In this document: piece after piece, positions 8,964-17,930 of the stretch
Layout: each line of letters begins with the position of its first letter
Position numbering within the stretch: position 1 is the stretch's first letter
NCBI RefSeq assembly: GCF_000758705.1
Contig: NZ_CP009287.1
Span: 434,001-498,000, forward strand
Reading direction: 5' to 3'
DNA from: Paenibacillus graminis
GTDB taxonomy: Bacteria; Bacillota; Bacilli; Paenibacillales; Paenibacillaceae
Length of the DNA stretch: 64,000 nt
Made by a program: the position numbers and the translations under genes
Notes under the pieces: generated by a model
Told to the model about the DNA's origin: nothing
Database searches by the model: none
The model's input: the letters and a program-made list of their open reading frames with translations, nothing else

Positions 8964-9568
8964 AAGAGAAACAGCCTGAAATCCGGCTGGATGTGGAGCC
9001 GTACACACAATGGGAACCGGGCGTATCCTCGCCCGGTTCTGCCTGCGGCCCGGCGACCATGGCGGCCTTAATGGAATATTGGCACACGCGGAGAGGGTGC
9101 AGCTTAATTCCTGGAGCAGGTTATTTCCACTCCAAAGCGGCGCATATCAATTATATATACAGTCATCACGGAGGAACTCCGTGGGGGATGAGTGCGCGCG
9201 GTTTTGTCAAAGGGCTGCAGGATTACCTCGGAGCTGCTCTTCCGCATGAAAATCGCAAGCCGTTTTCGGTATCCCTTTTTAATCATATGCAGAGGTACCA
9301 AGCCGAGATTGACGCGAAACGCCCGGTCGCGTTGAAGTTCGACCGATGGTTCAGCCTCCGCTGGAGGGGGAGGTATGCCTATGATTATCATTGGGTGCTA
9401 GGAACCGGCTACGATATGACAGATAAGGCAGCGGGACCCGTGCTGATTGTCCAGGATAATGGCATACGCCATAAAAATGGAGGGTTTACACCTGGCCGGG
9501 AACGCCGGATTCCTTTTTTGCCCAATCAGAGCATTCTCACCATGGTAGCTTTGCATATAGACCTCTAA
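8960..9568 (+). CDS. C39-like cysteine peptidase family protein
   Basis: A 202-residue protein with a papain-like C39 fold. The putative catalytic cysteine is in SPGSACGPATMAALMEYW, the histidine in DYHWVLGTGYD and the acidic/amide partner in IVQDNG; the surrounding pattern is that of Peptidase_C39_2 proteins, some of which are inactive or act on unknown peptides. No signal peptide. The ATG at 8960 overlaps the kinase stop as ATGA, which argues for this start though the SD is weak. Coupling to a hybrid kinase suggests a shared pathway; the substrate is unknown. Confidence 0.7.
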   Translation: MKEKQPEIRLDVEPYTQWEPGVSSPGSACGPATMAALMEYWHTRRGCSLIPGAGYFHSKAAHINYIYSHHGGTPWGMSARGFVKGLQDYLGAALPHENRKPFSVSLFNHMQRYQAEIDAKRPVALKFDRWFSLRWRGRYAYDYHWVLGTGYDMTDKAAGPVLIVQDNGIRHKNGGFTPGRERRIPFLPNQSILTMVALHIDL

Positions 9569-9569
9569 G

Positions 9570-9607
9570 TACAAACGTTTGCACAAACTTGTTAATCAGG
9601 GTATAAT
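9570..9607 (+). promoter_or_regulatory. Pullulanase promoter with LacI/CcpA-type operator
   Basis: TTGCAC (9579-9584), 17 bases, TATAAT (9602-9607). The palindrome CAAACGTTTG (9572-9581) overlaps the -35 box. It fits MalR/LacI-family operators and matches the cre consensus at all but one fixed base (TACAAACGTTTGCA), which suits a starch-degradation gene. Confidence 0.65.
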
Positions 9608-9641
9608 ATCCAATTAATAAGGGGAAAAGGGGAATATTTGG

Positions 9642-11615
9642 ATGTCAGTACAAAGGGAAATGGAAGAACCTATCTACTTTGGGGATCCTGCGGCTACCAG
9701 CGGGGTTTCCGTATTCGACCAGGATTTTGACATGCTGTTCAGCTATGACGGAGATGACCTTGGCCTCGCTTATACACCGGCCTGCTCAGCATTTTGCCTA
9801 TGGGCTCCTACCGCCCAGGAGGCGGAGGTTGTGCTGTATGACTCCTGGCAGCAGACGGCCGGCCGCCGCCTGCCTATGACCCGCGAGGTGCGGGGGACCT
9901 GGAGACTGACGGTTTCCGGTGATCTGGAGGGCAAGCTGTATACCTACCGTGTGCGTATCGGGGAGCAGTGGAATGAGGCGGCGGACCCTTATGCCCGGGC
10001 TGTCGGTGTAAATGGGGATAGAGCGGCGATTATTGATCTGCGCAAAACGGACCCGGAGCGGTGGGCTGAGGATAAGCTGCCTTCAGATACACCGCCTTTG
10101 GCTCATCCAGTGGACGCGGTTATTTATGAGCTTCATCTGCGGGATTTGTCCATTCATCCGGCCAGCGGGATTGCCCACAAAGGACAATATCTGGGTCTCG
10201 CCGAAAGCGGAACGCGGGGTCCGGGGGGGATCCTGACCGGACTGGATCATATCGCTGATCTTGGGGTAACACATATTCAGCTGCTGCCTATCTACGACTA
10301 TTCCACAGAGAGTGTGGATGAGACCAAGCTGGATCAGCCGCACTTTAACTGGGGTTATGATCCGAAGAATTTCAACGCGCCGGAGGGCTCCTATGCAACA
10401 GACCCCTATCTGCCGGGGCTGCGCATCACCGAGCTCAAAACCATGATTCAGGCGCTCCATGACCGGGGTCTTCGCGTTATCATGGATGTGGTCTACAACC
10501 ATGTCTATGACGGGTACCGTGTGAATTTCACTAAGCTCGTTCCCGGCTATTATCTGCGCTATAAGCGGGATGGCAGTCTCTCCAACGGCTCGGGCTGCGG
10601 CAACGATACGGCGTCTGAGCGTATGATGATGTCCCGTTTTATTGTGGATTCGGTGCTTTACTGGGCCAAGGAATATCATTTGGACGGTTTCCGTTTTGAT
10701 CTGATGGGCCTGATTGATATTGATACTATGGCGGAAGTCCGCAGACGTCTGGACGAAATCGACCCTTCGATCATGACTATCGGCGAGGGGTGGATCATGG
10801 AGACCGAGCTTGCTATGGAACGGCTGGCTAATCAGAGCAATGCGGATGCGCTGCCGGGGATCGGACAATTCAATGATGGTTACCGGGATGCAGTGAAGGG
10901 CAACATTTTCCTGCCGGATGACCCAGGCTTTATCGGCGGCAGATCGGGACTGGAGCAGGCAGTCAAGACAGGGATTACCGGAGGAGTGGTGTACGGGCAG
11001 ACAATCGGCCAATTTGCCGATGAACCCCAGCAATGCGTGAACTATATGGAGTGCCACGACAACCATACTCTGTGGGATAAAATCGTCTTGTCCTCCCCTG
11101 AAGCCAGCAACGAACAGCACCGGGCGATGCACCGTCTGGCTTCCGCCATGATCCTGACGAGCCAGGGAATTCCATTCCTTCACGCCGGGCAGGAATTTCT
11201 GCGCACCAAAGAAGGTGTGGAAAACAGCTTCAGGTCACCGGTCGAGATCAATTGGCTGGACTGGGAGCGCTGTGCAGCGTATGCGGACGATGTTGCTTAT
11301 ATGAAGAAGCTCATCGCGCTGCGCCGGGCACATCCTGCCTTTCGACTGCGCAGTGCAGAAGAAATCCGCACGAAGCTGTTTTTTGAGAAGGCGCCGGCGG
11401 GTGCTATAGCCTATACCCTGCGGGAGCATGCCGGTGGCGATGAGGCGCAGTATCTGTACGTTGTCTACAATACCAATCCTAAGGGATCAACGCTTGCGCT
11501 GCCGCCGCTGGGAGGCTGGGAGCCGCTGCTGGGCGAAGAACTGGCGGAGCTCCAGACAAACGGGCGGCTGACTGTTAAGGGTATAGGAACGGTTATATTG
11601 GCTGTTCAGGCTTAG
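9642..11615 (+). CDS. pulA: Type I pullulanase (GH13)
   Basis: A 657-residue debranching enzyme that hydrolyses alpha-1,6 bonds of pullulan and branched maltodextrins. An N-terminal CBM48-type beta domain (ACSAFCLWAPTAQEAEVVLYD) precedes the barrel. The type I marker NWGYDPKNFNAPEGSY is present. GH13 motifs: MDVVYNHVYDG, GFRFDLMG with nucleophile D353, IGEGW with acid/base E382, and MECHDNH with D473. There is no signal peptide, so it is intracellular like B. subtilis AmyX, acting on imported maltodextrins. ATG start with AAAAGGGGA upstream. Single gene with its own promoter, operator and terminator. Confidence 0.93.
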   Translation: MSVQREMEEPIYFGDPAATSGVSVFDQDFDMLFSYDGDDLGLAYTPACSAFCLWAPTAQEAEVVLYDSWQQTAGRRLPMTREVRGTWRLTVSGDLEGKLYTYRVRIGEQWNEAADPYARAVGVNGDRAAIIDLRKTDPERWAEDKLPSDTPPLAHPVDAVIYELHLRDLSIHPASGIAHKGQYLGLAESGTRGPGGILTGLDHIADLGVTHIQLLPIYDYSTESVDETKLDQPHFNWGYDPKNFNAPEGSYATDPYLPGLRITELKTMIQALHDRGLRVIMDVVYNHVYDGYRVNFTKLVPGYYLRYKRDGSLSNGSGCGNDTASERMMMSRFIVDSVLYWAKEYHLDGFRFDLMGLIDIDTMAEVRRRLDEIDPSIMTIGEGWIMETELAMERLANQSNADALPGIGQFNDGYRDAVKGNIFLPDDPGFIGGRSGLEQAVKTGITGGVVYGQTIGQFADEPQQCVNYMECHDNHTLWDKIVLSSPEASNEQHRAMHRLASAMILTSQGIPFLHAGQEFLRTKEGVENSFRSPVEINWLDWERCAAYADDVAYMKKLIALRRAHPAFRLRSAEEIRTKLFFEKAPAGAIAYTLREHAGGDEAQYLYVVYNTNPKGSTLALPPLGGWEPLLGEELAELQTNGRLTVKGIGTVILAVQA

Positions 11616-11651
11616 CCGGACTAAGGCCAGAATGGCGTGAGTGAAGAATAT

Positions 11652-11698
11652 AAAGACTGTCTTATGGGTAGAGTCATCTGCCTACGGGACAGTCTTTT
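11652..11698 (+). terminator. Terminator after pulA
   Basis: Arms AAAGACTGTC (11652-11661) and GACAGTCTTT (11688-11697) followed by T residues, 40 bases after the pullulanase stop. Confidence 0.85.
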
Positions 11699-11810
11699 TG
11701 CTGTATAGGAAACCATACAAGCAAAAATGAGGATCACTTGGAAGCCTCGATGACAAGATGTAGGCGGTGCAGAAGGGTTGGTGATTGCTCACCGCCTTCT
11801 TCGTAAACGC

Positions 11811-11994
11811 TAGTTGGTAAAAAGGAACTTATTCCTCCCCTAAATCAACAATCGAGAGATTTAAGTGGAAAAAGGAAACTTAATTCGTTGATATTTCTTT
11901 ATATGGAACGAAATGAGCTTAATGAGTGTACCTTTTTCCACTTAATCTTCAGGGAACAGGGTGCCGGGGCCAATTAGTTAACCTTTTTCCACTT
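11811..11994. repeat. Interspersed four-unit array, copy A (period about 51 bp)
   Basis: Four copies of a core like AAGTGGAAAAAGGnAACTTAATT: two forward (cores near 11813-11825 and 11864-11875) followed by two inverted (11931-11943 and 11982-11994). Spacing within each pair is 50-51 bp. The left end is recognisably the inverted homologue of the right end of the array at 40481-40669, including flanking GCTAGTTGG and the CACC-GC-CTTCTTCG stretch. The array lies between the pulA terminator and the PadR promoter. It encodes nothing apparent. Confidence 0.8.
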
Positions 11995-12049
11995 GGGATG
12001 CCCCGATCTGCCGGTTCAGAACAACCAGGCTCATTTTTCCAAAATTAAT

Positions 12050-12117
12050 ACTACACCTGTCGTAGTAATTATGCTACAATGCAATTACTACGACAGATGT
12101 AGTACGACAGATGTAGT
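12050..12117 (+). promoter_or_regulatory. Three PadR-type operators around a -10 box
   Basis: ACTACACCTGTCGTAGT (12050-12066) and ACTACGACAGATGTAGT (12087-12103) share the palindrome ACTAC-N7-GTAGT; a third, AGTACGACAGATGTAGT (12101-12117), partly overlaps the second. TACAAT (12075-12080) lies between the first two; no good -35 is seen. The arrangement fits autorepression of the padR gene that follows. Confidence 0.65.
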
Positions 12118-12131
12118 AAGGAGGAAGGTCA

Positions 12132-12458
12132 TTGATCAGCAGCGATGTGATCCGCGGATACAACGATACATTTATTTTATACCTGCTATTGGACGGAGAA
12201 TCCTATGGTTACGAGATCGCCAAGAATATCAGGAAGCTGTCGGATGAGAAATATATTATGAAGGAAACCACCCTTTATTCAGCGTTTACCCGGCTGGAGA
12301 AGAATGGGTACATCTGCTCTTTTTATAAGGATGAGACACAAGGAAAGCGTCGTACCTACTACCGCATCACTCCGGAGGGGCTGGCCTATTACCATGAGAA
12401 ATGTGCCGAGTGGCTGATTACCCAGGAAGTTGTAAATAAATTCATTAAGGAGCTGTGA
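12132..12458 (+). CDS. PadR family transcriptional regulator
   Basis: A 108-residue winged-helix regulator of the short PadR subfamily 2. The pattern SYGYEIAKNIRKLS, then KETTLYSAFTRLEKNGYI and the wing GKRRTYYRITPEGLAYY is characteristic. PadR proteins usually repress membrane-stress or efflux operons. TTG start with AAGGAGGAAGG directly upstream. It is followed six bases later by the HAAS-domain membrane protein, a very common pairing. Likely autoregulated through the palindromes at 12050-12117. Confidence 0.9.
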   Translation: MISSDVIRGYNDTFILYLLLDGESYGYEIAKNIRKLSDEKYIMKETTLYSAFTRLEKNGYICSFYKDETQGKRRTYYRITPEGLAYYHEKCAEWLITQEVVNKFIKEL

Positions 12459-12464
12459 TCAGGA

Positions 12465-13253
12465 ATGGACACCATCATCGGTTATTTGAACAATATGTTT
12501 GCCGCTCTGCCTAAGACCGCGCAGATAGAGGGGGTCAAGCAGGACTTGCTGGCGAGCATGGAAGAGAAGTATCGTGAGCTGAAAGAAGAAGGCAAAACCG
12601 AAAATGAGGCCGTTGGCATCGTGATCTCCGAGTTCGGCAACATTGATGAACTGATGGAAGAGCTGGATATTGCGGTTGAAGGCGAGGAAGGCATTCTTCC
12701 TGTGCTGGCGCCGGAGGATACATGGGACTACATGGTTGCCAAGAAGAAAGCGGGGTTCATGACAGGAATTGGTGTGATGCTGTGCCTCATAGGACCTGCG
12801 CTGCTGATTCTGCTTCATGTCCTGGCTGAGACCGGTTTTCTACAAGGAATCCTCTCAGAAGATGCTGCAGGAATCTTAGGTGTGGTTGCTTTGCTTATAC
12901 TGGTGGCCTTGGCGGTGGGGCTATTCATATTCAGCGGCATGATGCTGGAGAATTATAAGTATTTGCACAAAGGCTTTAACCTGCCGCATCATTTACGGTC
13001 CGAGATCCAGCAGCGCAGCAGTGCATATGCCTCGACGTATACTTTGTCCCTGGTGATGGGCGTATGCCTGTGTGTATTAAGTCCCGTTCCGGTCATTGCG
13101 GAGTCCCTCATCAATAACGATTCTTCCGGTTATGGCGTGGTGCTTTTGCTCTCACTGATTGCTGTGGCTGTTTTTCTGTTCATTTACTACGGGAACATCA
13201 AGGAGAGCTTCAGCTTTCTGCTTAAGGAGGGGGAGTATACCCGGGAAAAGTAA
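12465..13253 (+). CDS. HAAS-domain membrane protein
   Basis: A 262-residue membrane protein. Residues 1-80 form a HAAS (DUF1700-like) helical domain with the pattern LKEEGKTENEAVGIVISEFGN; the rest holds about four membrane spans (near 105-130, 140-170, 195-220 and 228-250). Proteins of this type act with PadR regulators, the soluble domain probably binding the regulator or a partner. It follows padR in the same operon. The exact signal is unknown. Confidence 0.8.
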   Translation: MDTIIGYLNNMFAALPKTAQIEGVKQDLLASMEEKYRELKEEGKTENEAVGIVISEFGNIDELMEELDIAVEGEEGILPVLAPEDTWDYMVAKKKAGFMTGIGVMLCLIGPALLILLHVLAETGFLQGILSEDAAGILGVVALLILVALAVGLFIFSGMMLENYKYLHKGFNLPHHLRSEIQQRSSAYASTYTLSLVMGVCLCVLSPVPVIAESLINNDSSGYGVVLLLSLIAVAVFLFIYYGNIKESFSFLLKEGEYTREK

Positions 13254-13268
13254 AAGGAGAACCGGGCC

Positions 13269-13430
13269 ATGGGCAGCGCTGGAGTCATTATCCGGCCGCT
13301 GCCCGTCGTCATTTTCCTGATCAGCGGGTTTGTTTTTGGAAGCTGGGATGTCAATTGGAACGTGTTCCCGGTAACCGCACTTCTGCTGAGAGTGCTCAAC
13401 TCTATACATCATGCAGCCAAGGAGAAATAG
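13269..13430 (+). CDS. 53-aa membrane protein of the PadR operon
   Basis: A short frame with AAAGGAG (about 13252-13258) ten bases before the ATG and 15 bases after the HAAS gene. The product begins MGSAGVIIRPLPVVIFLISG and carries one or two hydrophobic segments (about 6-24 and 33-43) with a basic end. The arrangement padR-HAAS-small membrane protein suggests a third operon member. No family is recognised. Confidence 0.55.
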   Translation: MGSAGVIIRPLPVVIFLISGFVFGSWDVNWNVFPVTALLLRVLNSIHHAAKEK

Positions 13431-13529
13431 CGTATTAAATAGCTTTGCCCATCCCCGGAATTTTATTTAAAAAATGTGACATTACTCATTTAGGCTGTAG
13501 AGGATAGATGATAATATGAAGTCATTTCA

Positions 13530-13582
13530 GGCGGAAACCCGCCTTGTCACAGCTTTTTGCTTTGCTGCTTTACAGTGACAAA
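13530..13582 (+). promoter_or_regulatory. Structured leader upstream of gltD (candidate)
   Basis: The 257-base gap before gltD holds a hairpin AGGCGG-AAA-CCGCCT (13529-13544) and a larger inverted repeat TTGTCAC (13544-13550) / GTGACAA (13576-13582) with CAGC/GCTG inside. No U-run terminator is obvious and no known riboswitch matches. TAATAT near 13515 could be a -10 box. Confidence 0.3.
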
Positions 13583-13687
13583 TGATCAGTCGGTGACAGA
13601 GAGTAACTGTCTTTTGGAGCCGAATGGGGCAAGAATGCCGCCCTTAATATACGGCGGCCAATCAGAGAGACTCGGAGGATGACAGGG

Positions 13688-15172
13688 ATGGGTAAAGCAA
13701 CAGGATTTCTCGAATATCAGCGGCAGACTCCTGCGGAGTGCGAGCCTTTGGAACGGATCAAGAACTGGAATGAATTTGCACAGCCGATGGATGAGGAGAA
13801 GCTGCGGGAGCAGGGCGCGCGCTGCATGGATTGCGGTACGCCGTTCTGCCATGTGGGGCGAATGCTATCGGGGATGGCTTCCGGCTGTCCGCTGCATAAT
13901 CTTATTCCGGAATGGAATGATATGGTTTACCGCGGCAACTGGGAGGTAGCCCTGAAGCGGCTGCACAAGACGAATAACTTTCCGGAGTTTACCGGACGTG
14001 TCTGCCCTGCGCCCTGCGAGGGTGCATGCACCGTGGGCATGAACGGCAAGCCGGTCACCATCAAATCCATTGAGAAAGCCATAGTCGATAGAGGTTTTGA
14101 GGAAGGGTGGATCGTTCCCCAGCCGCCGCTCACCCGTACGGGCAAAAAGGTCGCCATCGTCGGCTCCGGCCCGGCAGGCCTTGCTTGTGCCGCACAGCTG
14201 AACAAGGCGGGACACAGTGTCACTGTATATGAACGTGCGGACCGCATCGGCGGCCTGCTGACTTACGGAATCCCGAACATGAAGCTCGACAAAAAGACTG
14301 TACAGCGCCGCGTGGATCTGCTGGCGGCAGAAGGCATTACCTTTGTTACCCGTACCGAGATCGGCAGAGATATTGCCGCATCGCAGCTGAAGGAGGAACA
14401 TGATGCAGTGGTGCTCTGCGGCGGTTCCACGCAGGCGCGTGATCTGGCACTGGAAGGGCGCGGGCTGCGGGGCATTCATCAGGCGATGGAGTTCCTGACA
14501 CTGAATACGAAGAGTCTGCTCGACTCCAGTCTCGCAGACGGCGAGTACATCTCGGCGGCCGGCAAAGATGTGGTCGTCATTGGCGGCGGGGATACAGGCA
14601 CGGACTGTGTGGCGACTTCCATCCGCCACGGCTGCCGCAGTGTGATCCAGCTGGAGATTATGCCGCAGTCTCCGCTTACCCGCCAGGCGGGCAACCCTTG
14701 GCCGGAATGGCCGAAGGTGCTGAAGGTCGATTATGGCCAGCAGGAAGCGGCTTCGCTGTATCACGAAGATCCGCGCCGGTATCTGGTGAACACGAAGCGT
14801 TTTGTCGGCGACGACGGCGGACATGTGCAGGAGCTGCATACTGTGCGTATTGAATGGAGCCGGAATGAGCAGGGCCGGATGGTGCCGGTTGAGGTTCCGG
14901 GCAGTGAAGAAGTCATCAAGGCGCAGCTTGTGCTGCTCGCCCTGGGATTCACCGGACCGGAAGAGACTGTGCTCGGCCAGCTTGGAGTAGAGCGTGATGA
15001 GCGCTCCAACGCCAAAGCAGAGTTTGGAACACAGGCAACTAATGTGGAAGGCGTATTTGCCGCAGGGGATATACGGCGCGGCCAGAGCCTTGTGGTGTGG
15101 GCGATTAATGAAGGGCGGCAGGCAGCACGGGAAGTGGACCGGTTCCTCACGGGTTCCTCGAATCTGCCTTAA
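13688..15172 (+). CDS. gltD: Glutamate synthase small subunit
   Basis: A 494-residue flavoprotein that passes electrons from NADPH to the large GltB subunit for glutamate formation from glutamine and 2-oxoglutarate. Residues 30-120 carry paired cysteines of two 4Fe-4S clusters ([13 protein letters not shown] and [11 protein letters not shown]). The FAD site is [13 protein letters not shown] and the NADPH site [13 protein letters not shown]. The ATG at 13688 is preferred because GGAGG (13674-13678) is nine bases ahead; it would touch the alternative ATG at 13679. No gltB lies next to it, so the large subunit must be elsewhere or this subunit serves another partner. Confidence 0.9.
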   Translation: MGKATGFLEYQRQTPAECEPLERIKNWNEFAQPMDEEKLREQGARCMDCGTPFCHVGRMLSGMASGCPLHNLIPEWNDMVYRGNWEVALKRLHKTNNFPEFTGRVCPAPCEGACTVGMNGKPVTIKSIEKAIVDRGFEEGWIVPQPPLTRTGKKVAIVGSGPAGLACAAQLNKAGHSVTVYERADRIGGLLTYGIPNMKLDKKTVQRRVDLLAAEGITFVTRTEIGRDIAASQLKEEHDAVVLCGGSTQARDLALEGRGLRGIHQAMEFLTLNTKSLLDSSLADGEYISAAGKDVVVIGGGDTGTDCVATSIRHGCRSVIQLEIMPQSPLTRQAGNPWPEWPKVLKVDYGQQEAASLYHEDPRRYLVNTKRFVGDDGGHVQELHTVRIEWSRNEQGRMVPVEVPGSEEVIKAQLVLLALGFTGPEETVLGQLGVERDERSNAKAEFGTQATNVEGVFAAGDIRRGQSLVVWAINEGRQAAREVDRFLTGSSNLP

Positions 15173-15201
15173 GCCATTGCTGGATAAAAACCTAAGGTTC
15201 A

Positions 15202-15232
15202 GGACGCCCTGCGTGGCGTCCGCTTTGCGTTT
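15202..15232 (+). terminator. Probable terminator after gltD
   Basis: GGACGCC (15202-15208) and GGCGTCC (15215-15221) form a stem followed by a T-rich but interrupted tail. Confidence 0.5.
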
Positions 15233-15291
15233 CCGTTCCCTTGCAGGTTAAGATAAATAGTTACATAGACCACATAAAAGGAGAATGTATC

Positions 15292-15834
15292 ATGAAACTG
15301 ATGTTCATTTCGGATATTCACGGATCGCTGCATTGGCTGGAGCAGGCTTTGGCGAAGGCGGAGGAGGAGCAGCCGCATACGCTTGTTGTGCTGGGCGACT
15401 TCCTGTACCACGGGCCAAGGAATCCTCTGCCGGATGGCTATGATCCACAGGGAGTCGCCGCTAAGCTGAATGCCTATGGCAAATCGCTGGTGGCCGTGCG
15501 CGGCAACTGTGACGCCGAGGTCGACCAGATGCTGCTGCAGTTCCCGATGATGGGTGACTATGTGCTGATCCTTCATGAAGGCCGGAAGATCTACGCTACC
15601 CACGGGCATGGCTTCAGCATCGACAATCTGCCCCCGCTTGCGCCGGGTGATGTTTTTATTCAGGGGCATACCCACCTCCCGGTAGCTGAGGTCAGAGAAG
15701 GCATCACGGTACTGAATCCCGGCTCAATCTCGCTGCCAAAAGAGAACAATCCCAACTCCTACGCGATCCTGGAGAATGGGGAATTTATTATCAAGGATTT
15801 TGCCGGAAAGATAGTGAAGCAGATCCAGCTGTAA
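15292..15834 (+). CDS. yfcE: YfcE-type phosphodiesterase
   Basis: A 180-residue calcineurin-like metallophosphoesterase. Metal ligands appear in order: SDIHG (D8, H10), LGDFLYHG, RGNCD, the THGHG pair and the final GHTHLP. This is the YfcE/MJ0936 group, manganese-dependent phosphodiesterases with activity on artificial substrates and unknown natural role. ATG at 15292 is preceded by AAAAGGAG. An in-frame upstream extension lacks a ribosome site. It stands between two terminators as a single gene. Confidence 0.9.
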   Translation: MKLMFISDIHGSLHWLEQALAKAEEEQPHTLVVLGDFLYHGPRNPLPDGYDPQGVAAKLNAYGKSLVAVRGNCDAEVDQMLLQFPMMGDYVLILHEGRKIYATHGHGFSIDNLPPLAPGDVFIQGHTHLPVAEVREGITVLNPGSISLPKENNPNSYAILENGEFIIKDFAGKIVKQIQL

Positions 15835-15850
15835 AATATAGCCTAGCCCG

Positions 15851-15880
15851 AATCCCCCTTGATTTTCCCAGGGGGATTTT
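15851..15880 (+). terminator. Terminator after yfcE
   Basis: AATCCCCC (15851-15858) and GGGGGATT (15871-15878) followed by TT, 16 bases after the stop. Confidence 0.8.
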
Positions 15881-15989
15881 GCTTGTCCGGCAATTGAGCG
15901 GACCCCCATATTATTGTATGATGGGTAAGGAGCTTTTTCAGCGACAGCCGTTCCGCTCCAAATATAAATAACATGAGGTAATTATAAGA

Positions 15990-17048
15990 ATGTATCCCAA
16001 AGATTTAAACTATACCATGCCGCCGGAATGGGGCGAGCATGAACGTACATTTATTTCCTGGCCGGTCCAGGCATCAATGGTGTTTCCAGACAATTATGAG
16101 GCTGTAAGCGCGGGTTATGCCGAGATTATCCGGGCCATTGCCGAATTCGAGCCGGTAACCGTGATCGTCAATCCCGAAGAGCTGGAGCAGGTAGAGAAGC
16201 TGTCTCTGGGCGACAACGTTACATTGCTGCCGATCCGGCATAATGATGCCTGGCTGCGTGATAACGGTCCGACCTTTGTGAAGGGGACGGATGGAGCTCT
16301 TGCAGGAGTGAACTGGAAGTTCAATGCCTGGGGCGGCAAATATTCGCCTTGGGATCTTGATGATGAGGTGGCTCCGCAAATTCTGGAGCAGGTGCAGGTG
16401 ACCCGTTACGATGCTCCGCTGGTCATGGAAGGCGGCTCGATCCATACCGACGGTGAAGGAACGCTCCTAACCACGGAGGAATGCCTGCTGAACAAAAACC
16501 GCAACCCGGAGCTGGACCGGGAAGAAATTGAAGAATACGTGCGGAAATATACAGGTACAGAGACCATCATTTGGCTGAAGCGCGGCCTAAGCGGGGATGA
16601 AACGGACGGCCATGTTGACAATATTGCCTGCTTCGCTGCGCCTGGGAAGGTAATCATCCAGGTCTGCGATGACCCGCAGGACGAGAATTATGAAATTACG
16701 CGGGAGAATTTGCGCATTCTGGAGAATGCCGTGGATGCCAAAGGCCGGAAACTCGAGATTGTACCCATCCAGCAGCCGCCTCGTACCGACTATGACGGCA
16801 GCCGTCTGACACTCAGCTATTTGAATTTTTATTTTGTGAACGGCGGGATTATCCTGCCGGTGTTCGGAGGCACTGCCGCTGAGACGGATGCGCTTGCCGA
16901 AGAGAAGCTTGCTGCACTGTTCCCGGGCCGCAGAATCCGCACAGTGAACGGAATGGCCGTGATTGGTGAAGGCGGCAATGTACACTGCACCACCCAGCAG
17001 ATGCCTGCCGGGAAATCATCTATTTATGCAAGGAGGACAGAACTGTGA
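15990..17048 (+). CDS. aguA: Agmatine deiminase
   Basis: A 352-residue enzyme of the pentein fold converting agmatine to N-carbamoylputrescine and ammonia. The start MPPEWGEHERTFISWP is the family signature. Catalytic residues visible: NDAWLRDNGPTF, the GDETDGHVDN segment with the catalytic histidine, and C333 in GEGGNVHCTTQQMPAG near the end. The ribosome site is modest (GAGG). Its stop overlaps the GTG of aguB by four bases, so the two are coupled. Together they form the arginine-decarboxylase route to putrescine. Confidence 0.94.
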   Translation: MYPKDLNYTMPPEWGEHERTFISWPVQASMVFPDNYEAVSAGYAEIIRAIAEFEPVTVIVNPEELEQVEKLSLGDNVTLLPIRHNDAWLRDNGPTFVKGTDGALAGVNWKFNAWGGKYSPWDLDDEVAPQILEQVQVTRYDAPLVMEGGSIHTDGEGTLLTTEECLLNKNRNPELDREEIEEYVRKYTGTETIIWLKRGLSGDETDGHVDNIACFAAPGKVIIQVCDDPQDENYEITRENLRILENAVDAKGRKLEIVPIQQPPRTDYDGSRLTLSYLNFYFVNGGIILPVFGGTAAETDALAEEKLAALFPGRRIRTVNGMAVIGEGGNVHCTTQQMPAGKSSIYARRTEL

Positions 17049-17920
17049 GAAACGTAAAAGTAGCCGCGACGCAAATGAGCTGCTCGGGCGACATTGAAGA
17101 GAATATCCGCAAGGCCGAAACACTGGTTAGAGAAGCTGCAGCCCAAGGTGCGCAGATTATTCTGCTGCAGGAGCTGTTTGAAACCCCGTATTTCTGCCAG
17201 AAGGAGAAATCCGATTATTATGCTTATGCCACCGAGCTTGAGCACAACAAAGCGGTGAACCACTTCAAAGCCATCGCCAAGGAGCTGCAGGTGGTGCTGC
17301 CGATCAGCTTTTATGAAAAGAAAAACTATGCCCGTTACAACTCCTTGGCTGTAATTGATGCGGATGGCACGGTGCTGGGCAAGTACCGCAAAAGCCATAT
17401 CCCGGATGGCCCTGGCTATGAAGAGAAGTTCTACTTCAATCCCGGGGATACCGGATTTAAGGTGTGGAACACCCGGTATGCCAAAATCGGCGTAGGTGTC
17501 TGCTGGGATCAGTGGTATCCGGAGGCAGCACGGGTAATGAGCTTAATGGGTGCGGAAATTTTGTTCTACCCTACGGCCATTGGTTCGGAGCCGCAGGATG
17601 GCTCCATTGATTCGAAAGACCACTGGCAGACCTGCATGCTGGGCCATGCGGCGGCGAATCTGATTCCTGTCGTAGCCTCGAACCGGATCGGAGAAGAAAC
17701 CGATGAGGAGTCCAGCATTAACTTTTACGGTTCCTCATTTATCGCTGGTCCACAGGGCAACAAGGTCGTTGAAGCCGGACGGGATGAGCAGGCCGTACTG
17801 GTCAGCGAATTCGATCTTGACGCATTGGAGGTCGGCCGGATTGAGTGGGGAATCTTCCGCGACCGGCGGCCGGAGCTGTACCGGATGATCGCATCGTATG
17901 ACGGAGATTTGACGTTTTAA
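17045..17920 (+). CDS. aguB: N-carbamoylputrescine amidase
   Basis: A 291-residue nitrilase-superfamily amidohydrolase releasing putrescine, CO2 and ammonia from N-carbamoylputrescine. The Glu-Lys-Cys triad is visible as E43 in LLQELFETPYFC, K116 in KYRKSHIPDGPGY and C153 in GVCWDQWYPEAAR. The GTG start overlaps the aguA stop (GTGA) and follows an AGGAGGACAG site. Directly after comes a strong terminator, so aguAB is a two-gene operon. Confidence 0.94.
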   Translation: MRNVKVAATQMSCSGDIEENIRKAETLVREAAAQGAQIILLQELFETPYFCQKEKSDYYAYATELEHNKAVNHFKAIAKELQVVLPISFYEKKNYARYNSLAVIDADGTVLGKYRKSHIPDGPGYEEKFYFNPGDTGFKVWNTRYAKIGVGVCWDQWYPEAARVMSLMGAEILFYPTAIGSEPQDGSIDSKDHWQTCMLGHAAANLIPVVASNRIGEETDEESSINFYGSSFIAGPQGNKVVEAGRDEQAVLVSEFDLDALEVGRIEWGIFRDRRPELYRMIASYDGDLTF

Positions 17921-17930
17921 GCAAAAGTAA

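Noticed and set aside
13431..13687. Glutamine riboswitch or GlnR box before gltD
   Set aside because: No TGTNA-N7-TNACA match and none of the glnA-type or downstream-peptide motif bases were found; only generic hairpins remain.
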